A stretch of DNA of 58,182 nt, from assembly GCA_038363005.1 (NCBI GenBank), contig JBBQBI010000028.1:1-58182 (forward strand), given 5' to 3'. Under the pieces are notes generated by a model. That model was not told the DNA's origin, ran no database searches, and saw only the letters and a list, made by a program, of their open reading frames with translations. This DNA comes from JAKOWB01 sp038363005 (lineage in GTDB: Bacteria; Pseudomonadota; Alphaproteobacteria; Kiloniellales; JACOMY01). Made by a program: the position numbers and the translations under genes. This document shows, piece by piece, positions 51,703 to 58,182 of this stretch (positions within the stretch are counted from its first letter, which is position 1; every line of letters begins with the position of its first letter).

Positions 51703-54039
51703 ATGGGACAGTTCGGCGTCGGCCAGCCCGTGCGACGACTGGAGGACCAGCGCCTCCTGACCGGCCAGGGCCGCTATACCGACGATATCCAGCTGGCGGA
51801 CCAGGCCTATGGCTATGTCCTGCGCAGCCCCATCGCGCATGCCACGATCACCCGCCTGGAGGTCGAGGCAGCGCGCGCCGCCCCCGGCGTGCTGGGCGTC
51901 TATACCGCGGCCGAACTGGCCGCCGGCGGCGTCGGCACGATCAAGTGCATCGCCCCGCAGAAGGGCAAGGACGGCAGCGGCACGATCAATCCGCCGTGGG
52001 AGGTGCTGGCGTCAGAGCGGGTGCGCCACGTCGGCAACCCAGTCGCCTTCGTGGTGGCGGAGACCCTGGCCCAGGCGCGCGATGCCTCAGAGCTGATCGA
52101 GGTCGACTACGACTCGCTGCCCGCGGTGACCGATACCGCCGTCGCGGTCACGGCCGAAGCGCCGCAGATCCATCCCGCGGCGCCGGGCAACCTGGCGCTG
52201 CACTATGCGCTGGGCGACGAGGCCGGCGTGGCGAATGCCTTCGCTCAGGCCGCCAAGGTGGCGCGCATCGACCTGGTCAACAACCGCGTCGTCGTCAACT
52301 CGATGGAGACGCGCGGCGTGCTGGCCGAGTACGACACGGCGAGCGGGCGCTTCACCATGACCAGCGGCAACCAGGGCATCTTCCGCCTGAAGGGCCAGGT
52401 CGCCGCCATCCTGGGCGTCACCGAGGACAAGCTGCACCTGGTCTGTCCGGAGGTCGGCGGCGGCTTCGGCATGAAGATTTTCCTCTATCCCGAGTACGTC
52501 TGCGCGCTCTTCGCCGCGCGCCACACAGGGCGGCCGGTGCGCTGGATCAGCGACCGGCAGGAAGCCTTCCTGTCCGACACCCAGGGCCGCGATCACGTGA
52601 CCCATGCCGAGATGGCGCTGGATGCCGAGGGCCGCTTCCTTGGCCTGCGGGTCGACTGCGTGGCGGCCATGGGGGCCTATCTGTCCAACTTCGCGCCCTA
52701 CATCCCGACCGGCTCGATGACGGCGATGTTCTCCGGGCTCTATCGCATCCCGGCGATCTACAGCGAGGTGCGCTGCGTCTTCACCAACACCGTGCCGGTC
52801 GATGCCTATCGCGGCGCCGGCCGGCCCGAAGCGGCCTATGCCGTCGAGCGCCTGGTCGACGAATGCGGCCGGGTCATGGGGCTGTCGCAGCTGGAGATCC
52901 GGCAGCGCAACTTCGTGCGGCCGCAGGACCTGCCCTATGACACGCGGCTTGGCCGGATCTACGATTCCGGTAACTTCGGCCGCGTGCTGACCGAGGCCGC
53001 GCAGCGCGGTGACTGGGCCGGCGTGGCAGCCCGTCGCGAGGCCGCGCAGAAGCGGGGCCGCCTGCTCGGCGTCGGCGTCGGCTGCTACATCGAGGCCTGC
53101 TCCGGCATCGGCGAGGAAACCGCCATCGTGCGCGTCGACAGCGACGGTGGCGTCACCCTGATCATCGGCACCCAGACCAACGGCCAGGGCCACCTGACCG
53201 CCTATGCCCAGATGCTGAACGAGAAGCTGGGCGTCGATATCGAGAAGGTGCGGATGATCCAGGGCGACAGCGACATCGTGGCCAAGGGTGGCGGCACCGG
53301 CGGCTCGCGCTCGCTGCTGATGGGCGGCGTGGCGATCAACCGCGCCAGCGACCGCATCGTCGAGCGGGTGAAGCAGCTCGCGGCGCACCTGTTCGAGACT
53401 GCGGTGGCCGACGTCGAGTTCACCCTGGGGGTCGCCAGCGTGGTCGGCACCGATCGGCGCATGACCCTGGGCGAGTTGGCGCAGGCGGCGGCGGCCGGCG
53501 GCCTGCCGGCGGAGCTGGGCGGCGAGTTGAAGGAGAGCGGCGAGTACAAGGCCGAGGCCCTGACCTATCCAAACGGCGCGCACCTCTGCGAGCTCGAGGT
53601 CGATCCCGAGACCGGTCAGGTGGCGCTGACGCGCTATACCGTGGTCGACGACTTCGGCACGGTGATGAACCCGCTGATGGCAGCCGGCCAGGTCTTCGGC
53701 GGTGCCGCCCAGGGCGTTGGCCAGGCCCTGCTGGAGCAGACGCTCTATAACGAGGACGGCCAGCTGGTGACCGGTTCCTTCATGGACTACTGCATGCCGC
53801 GCGCCGACGACATGCCGCACATCGAGATCACTTTCCTGCAGGACATGCCCTGCAAGACCAACCCCCTGGGGGTAAAGGGATCCGGCGAGGCCGGAGCAAT
53901 CGGCGCGCCGCCGGCGATCATGAACGCGCTGCTGGATGCCCTGCGGCCGCTGGGCGTCACGCGGCTCGACATGCCGGCGACCCCGGAGCGGGTGTGGCGG
54001 GCGATCCAGGAGGCCAGCGTGAAGCAGGCGGCGGAATGA
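51703..54039 (+). CDS. Xanthine dehydrogenase/CoxL-type molybdopterin-binding large subunit (orphan)
   Basis: 778 residues. It begins GQPVRRLEDQRLLTGQGRYTDDI, typical of CoxL-like subunits. Mo-cofactor segments include VGGGFGMKIFLYPEY, AYRGAGRPEA near 367 and the catalytic Glu in VKGSGEAGAIGAPPA (E729). The AYRGAGR sequence is that of form II CoxL-like proteins, not the AYxCSFR of true CO dehydrogenase. The FAD (CoxM) and 2Fe-2S (CoxS) subunits are absent from the window, so its redox partners are encoded elsewhere or it has diverged. cysQ overlaps its stop by 4 bp (ATGA). Confidence 0.92.
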   Translation: MGQFGVGQPVRRLEDQRLLTGQGRYTDDIQLADQAYGYVLRSPIAHATITRLEVEAARAAPGVLGVYTAAELAAGGVGTIKCIAPQKGKDGSGTINPPWEVLASERVRHVGNPVAFVVAETLAQARDASELIEVDYDSLPAVTDTAVAVTAEAPQIHPAAPGNLALHYALGDEAGVANAFAQAAKVARIDLVNNRVVVNSMETRGVLAEYDTASGRFTMTSGNQGIFRLKGQVAAILGVTEDKLHLVCPEVGGGFGMKIFLYPEYVCALFAARHTGRPVRWISDRQEAFLSDTQGRDHVTHAEMALDAEGRFLGLRVDCVAAMGAYLSNFAPYIPTGSMTAMFSGLYRIPAIYSEVRCVFTNTVPVDAYRGAGRPEAAYAVERLVDECGRVMGLSQLEIRQRNFVRPQDLPYDTRLGRIYDSGNFGRVLTEAAQRGDWAGVAARREAAQKRGRLLGVGVGCYIEACSGIGEETAIVRVDSDGGVTLIIGTQTNGQGHLTAYAQMLNEKLGVDIEKVRMIQGDSDIVAKGGGTGGSRSLLMGGVAINRASDRIVERVKQLAAHLFETAVADVEFTLGVASVVGTDRRMTLGELAQAAAAGGLPAELGGELKESGEYKAEALTYPNGAHLCELEVDPETGQVALTRYTVVDDFGTVMNPLMAAGQVFGGAAQGVGQALLEQTLYNEDGQLVTGSFMDYCMPRADDMPHIEITFLQDMPCKTNPLGVKGSGEAGAIGAPPAIMNALLDALRPLGVTRLDMPATPERVWRAIQEASVKQAAE

Positions 54040-54836
54040 GCGACAATCCCCGACCGCCCGGCGGCAGCGCCGACGATCAGGATCTGCTGGAAGTGCTGAC
54101 CCTGATCGCCGAGCGCGCCGGCAAGATCGTGCTGAAGCACTACGTCGCGCTGGAGACCGAGGTCAGGACCAAGGCTGACGATTCGCCGGTGACCGACGCC
54201 GACGAGGAGACCGAGGATTTCATCCTCGAGGCCCTGGCGACCCTGACCCCCGACATCCCCGTGGTGTCGGAGGAGGCGGCCTCGGCCAACGGCCTGCCGG
54301 TCAGCGCCGCGCCGCGCTTCTGGCTGGTCGATCCGCTGGACGGCACCAAGGAGTTCATCTCGAAAAACGGCGAGTTCACGGTGAACGTGGCGCTGATCGA
54401 GGACGGGCGACCGGTGGCCGGCGTGGTGCACGCCCCGGCGCTCGCCATGACCTGGGCGGGCGCCGCGCTGGGCAGCGCGCGTTTTGCCCAGACCGACCAA
54501 CCGGCGATGGCGATCGCGACGCGCGCCCTGCCGGCCGAGGGCGCCACGGTGGTGGCCAGCCGCCGCCACGGCGACAACGCCGACCTGGAGCGCTTCCTCG
54601 CCGGCCACCAGGTGGCGGCGCTGAAGAACGCCGGCTCTTCCTTGAAGTTCTGCCTGCTGGCCAGCGGCCAGGCCGACCTCTACCCGCGCTTCGGCCGCAC
54701 CATGGAGTGGGACACCGCGGCCGGCCATGCCGTGCTGCTGGCCGCCGGCGGCCGGGTTGAGACGGTGGAGGGCGAGGCGCTGCGCTATGGTAAGGCGGGC
54801 TTCGAGAATCCCTACTTCATCGCCTACGGACGCTAG
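54036..54836 (+). CDS. cysQ: 3'(2'),5'-bisphosphate nucleotidase CysQ
   Basis: Hydrolyses PAP to AMP, in sulfate assimilation and PAP detoxification. The 266-residue product of the inositol-monophosphatase superfamily has SPVTDADEETEDFI, VSEEAAS, LVDPLDGTKEF (the metal-binding DPxDGT) and TMEWDTAAGHAVLLAAGG, where WDxAAG closes the site. All metal ligands are present. It is translationally coupled to the Mo-protein large subunit; no functional link is known. Confidence 0.94.
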   Translation: MSDNPRPPGGSADDQDLLEVLTLIAERAGKIVLKHYVALETEVRTKADDSPVTDADEETEDFILEALATLTPDIPVVSEEAASANGLPVSAAPRFWLVDPLDGTKEFISKNGEFTVNVALIEDGRPVAGVVHAPALAMTWAGAALGSARFAQTDQPAMAIATRALPAEGATVVASRRHGDNADLERFLAGHQVAALKNAGSSLKFCLLASGQADLYPRFGRTMEWDTAAGHAVLLAAGGRVETVEGEALRYGKAGFENPYFIAYGR

Positions 54837-54841
54837 GGCGC

Positions 54842-55474
54842 CTAGAGCCCCAGCAGCAAGGCGATCTCCTCCGCCAGCGCGGCCATCTCCAGCGCCGCCG
54901 GGCTCTTGCCTGCCAGCTCGCTAACCGCCTTGCCCTCGCTGAGCGCCGCGGCGAAGGCGGCGCGGTTGCCCAGGCGGGCGGTGGCGATAGGCACCTGGAA
55001 GCTTTCCAGCAGTTCGGCGATTTCGGCCGCCAGCTTGCCACGCGGCGGCATGCGGTTCAGCACCAGCAGCAGTGGCTTCTTCGCCGCCGTTGCCAGCACC
55101 AGCGTCGGGCGGGTGGCCCAGAGGTCCATCGGCGAGGGTTGCACCGGCACCACCACCAGGTCGGCGGCGCGGATCGCCTGCTGCGGCGCCACTTCGGTGT
55201 GCGGCGGCGAATCGATCAGCACCAGGTCGTGCGCCCGCTTCAGCCGCGCTGCCTCACGGCCCAGGTCGAGCCCCTCGCCGCTCAGCACTGACAGGTCGTC
55301 GCCGACGTTGCTTTCGCGCTGGCGCGCCCAGAGCGACAGCGAACCCTGCGGGTCGGCGTCCAGCGCGGCGACCGAGAGGCCGCGCCGGCGAAAGGCGACG
55401 GCGAGGTGCGCCAGCAGCGTGGTCTTGCCGGCCCCGCCCTTCTGCTGCGCCACGGTGACGACCTTGCCTGTCAT
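54842..55474 (-). CDS. ParA/MinD-family ATPase
   Basis: 210 residues from the ATG at 55472-55474; an open frame runs further upstream to 55750 but is antisense to the Sua5 gene. The deviant Walker A is AQQKGGAGKTTLLAHLA, with the extra signature Lys. LDADPQGSLSLWARQR and LVLIDSPPHTE (Walker B-like) follow, then VPVQPSPMDLWA and LVLNRMPPRG. It is a short orphan ParA (McdA/ParC-like class) without a ParB next to it. Such ATPases position cargo on the nucleoid: plasmids, chemoreceptors, carboxysomes or PHA granules. A TGC-rich site 32 bp upstream closely resembles the phasin operator, which hints at PHA-linked control. Confidence 0.88.
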   Translation of the reverse strand: MTGKVVTVAQQKGGAGKTTLLAHLAVAFRRRGLSVAALDADPQGSLSLWARQRESNVGDDLSVLSGEGLDLGREAARLKRAHDLVLIDSPPHTEVAPQQAIRAADLVVVPVQPSPMDLWATRPTLVLATAAKKPLLLVLNRMPPRGKLAAEIAELLESFQVPIATARLGNRAAFAAALSEGKAVSELAGKSPAALEMAALAEEIALLLGL

Positions 55475-55505
55475 CGCCTGCTCTCCCTCTATCCGCCGGA
55501 GTTCA

Positions 55506-55521
55506 TTGTGCAGGTGCAGCA
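55506..55521. promoter_or_regulatory. TGC-rich site before the ParA-like gene, matching the phasin operator
   Basis: TTGTGCAGGTGCAGCATGAC compared with TTGTGCAGTGCAACATGAC at 3017: identical apart from one inserted G and one A/G change. The flanking TCA before the motif also matches. It lies 32-47 bp upstream of the ParA-like start and just before the divergent Sua5 gene. Confidence 0.5.
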
Positions 55522-55579
55522 TGACAGGCTCAAGCGAAGGCTGGCGCCCAGCCCCCGGCTCTGCCAGAAAGCCGCCGCC

Positions 55580-56509
55580 ATGACGGACGAGGAGATCCAA
55601 CGCGCAGCCGGGCTGCTGCGGGCAGGCGAACTGGTCGCCTTCCCTAGCGAAACGGTCTATGGCCTGGGCGCCGACGCCACCAACGACGTCGCCGTGGCGC
55701 GGATCTTCGCCGCCAAGGGGCGACCCAGCTTCAATCCGCTGATCACCCACTATGCCGACGCCGCCGCGGCGGGCCGACAGGTGGTCTTCTCAGTGCTCGC
55801 CGAGCGGCTGGCGGAGCGCTTTTGGCCCGGTCCCCTGACGCTGGTGCTGCCGCGCCGGCCAGACTGCCAGGTCTCGCTGCTCTGCTCCGCCGGGTTGGAC
55901 AGCCTGGGCGTGCGGGTGCCGCGCCATCCCCTGACCCTGGCGCTGCTGCGCGCCCTTGGCCGGCCACTGGCCGGGCCCAGCGCCAATCCCTCGGGCCGCG
56001 TCAGCCCAACCACCGCGGCGCATGTGCGCGACGGCCTGGGCGACCGGGTGGCGCTGGTGCTGGACGGCGGCCCCTGCCCCGTCGGGCTGGAATCCACCGT
56101 ACTGGACCTGACCGGCGGAGCGCCGGTCCTGCTGCGCCCCGGCGCGGTCACGCGGGAAGAGATCGAGGCGCTGGCCGGGCCACTCGGCACGCCCGGCGCC
56201 GGGCCGCTGAAATCGCCCGGCCTGCTGGCCAGCCACTATGCGCCGGCCCTGCCCTTGCGACTGGAGGCGACCAGCGTCGCCGCCGACGAGGCCTTGCTGG
56301 CCTTCGGCGCTAAAGTCCCCAGCGGCGCGGCGATCACGCTGAACCTCAGCCCGGCTGGGGATCTGGTGGAAGCGGCGGCGCATCTCTTCGCCCAGCTGCG
56401 GGCACTCGACCGGCCGGGCTTGGCTGCCATCGCCGTCATGCCGATTCCGCAGGATGGCCTGGGCGAGGCGATCAACGATCGCCTGCGCCGCGCCGCCGCG
56501 CCGCGCTAG
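55580..56509 (+). CDS. L-threonylcarbamoyladenylate synthase (Sua5)
   Basis: Makes threonylcarbamoyl-AMP for the t6A modification at position 37 of ANN-decoding tRNAs. 309 residues from the ATG at 55580; the frame is open upstream to 55406 over the ParA promoter region. The YrdC domain (1-190) has VAFPSETVYGLGADA, AKGRPSFNPLI, FWPGPLTLVL and GRPLAGPSANPSG. The extra C-terminal domain, with KSPGLLASHYAPALPL, makes it the Sua5 rather than the short TsaC type. Confidence 0.94.
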   Translation: MTDEEIQRAAGLLRAGELVAFPSETVYGLGADATNDVAVARIFAAKGRPSFNPLITHYADAAAAGRQVVFSVLAERLAERFWPGPLTLVLPRRPDCQVSLLCSAGLDSLGVRVPRHPLTLALLRALGRPLAGPSANPSGRVSPTTAAHVRDGLGDRVALVLDGGPCPVGLESTVLDLTGGAPVLLRPGAVTREEIEALAGPLGTPGAGPLKSPGLLASHYAPALPLRLEATSVAADEALLAFGAKVPSGAAITLNLSPAGDLVEAAAHLFAQLRALDRPGLAAIAVMPIPQDGLGEAINDRLRRAAAPR

Positions 56510-56519
56510 ACTGCCGCGC

Positions 56520-57962
<1,443 letters not shown>

Positions 57963-58005
57963 GGCGGTGCTGACACGGAGCTGACGGCGCGCTAAGACGG
58001 CGCCG

Positions 58006-58182
58006 ATGTCCACCGTAGCCCTCACCCGAACGATGAACGGCGCACGCGTGTCGTGCGCCATCGACGACGGCGAAGAGCTGCTCCTCTGGCGGGCAGCGCT
58101 CCCCGGCGCTTCCACCTACGATCGCGCCGCGAACACGCTGCGTGTCCTCCAGGCTTCGGGCGCCGAGGCGTTCCACCTCCTG
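58006..58182 (+). CDS. Partial unknown ORF at the window end
   Basis: ATG at 58006, open to the last base (59 residues, beginning MSTVALTRTMNGARVSCAID). CTC-rich Leu usage matches the preceding 700 bp and not the rest of the window. No family recognised; the rest lies outside the window. Confidence 0.45.
   Translation, partial: MSTVALTRTMNGARVSCAIDDGEELLLWRAALPGASTYDRAANTLRVLQASGAEAFHLL

Noticed and set aside
51703..54039. True aerobic CO dehydrogenase large subunit
   Set aside because: The active-site loop reads AYRGAGR, not the AYxCSFR of form I CoxL, and coxM/coxS are absent.

Overview
The window is GC-rich, gene-dense bacterial chromosome. Several features point to an alphaproteobacterium, probably of Rhodospirillales type: a MipZ division-plane ATPase, a perfect GTTC-N7-GTTC LexA box in front of an imuA-imuB-dnaE2 cassette, a phasin gene with TGC-rich PhaR-like operators, two DUF3108 proteins, and Leu codons that are almost all CTG. 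Family calls come from reading the translations; no database search was run.

Layout. 1-5 kb: clpS-clpA (clpA cut by the window start), a phasin gene, and a secreted D,D-carboxypeptidase with a SPOR domain. 5-11 kb: an EamA transporter, a lipoprotein/GGCT pair, and the galU-ugd-pgm nucleotide-sugar operon. 11-19 kb: a hybrid histidine kinase, a VWA/membrane DnaJ pair, a 1029-residue exported protein, a 24-residue membrane peptide and mipZ. 19-26 kb: a molybdopterin oxidoreductase downstream of a secreted-RNase/barstar toxin-inhibitor pair, then a 2OG dioxygenase, a DapA-family lyase, an M24 peptidase and a Tat-type exported protein. 26-32.4 kb: the SOS mutagenesis cassette, carrying a 125-bp palindromic repeat between imuB and dnaE2 and REP-like hairpins inside imuB. 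32.4-36 kb: two DUF3108 paralogues flanking a flavodoxin-fold quinone reductase, tRNA-Val(CAC) and a MipA/OmpV outer-membrane protein.

36-43 kb is the least explained part. It holds a candidate terminator-ended small RNA, then a large membrane protein with a HEPN-like RNLLAH motif, one membrane span, about 14 'TEQTQQ' heptads and a TPR-like tail. After a GT87 mannosyltransferase-like protein comes a run of small secreted or charged proteins, one built from six 11-residue 'VTSFPD' repeats. 43-49 kb: an SRAP DNA-protein crosslink protein, an M81 (MlrC) peptidase, then nrdA - histone H1-like gene - nrdB, with an inverted pair of DnaA-box-like sites upstream. 49-57 kb: NhaA, an AI-2E family permease, an orphan xanthine-dehydrogenase-type large subunit coupled to cysQ, a ParA-like ATPase and Sua5.

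The most interesting links are: (i) a near-identical TGC-rich motif upstream of both the phasin and the distant ParA-like gene, suggesting shared PHA-linked control; (ii) the HEPN-like/coiled-coil membrane protein; (iii) the H1-like protein inside the nrd cluster. From about 57.2 kb codon use shifts to CTC-rich and a FAD-linked oxidase loses its expected C-terminal domain, so the last kilobase looks like a foreign or chimeric junction.
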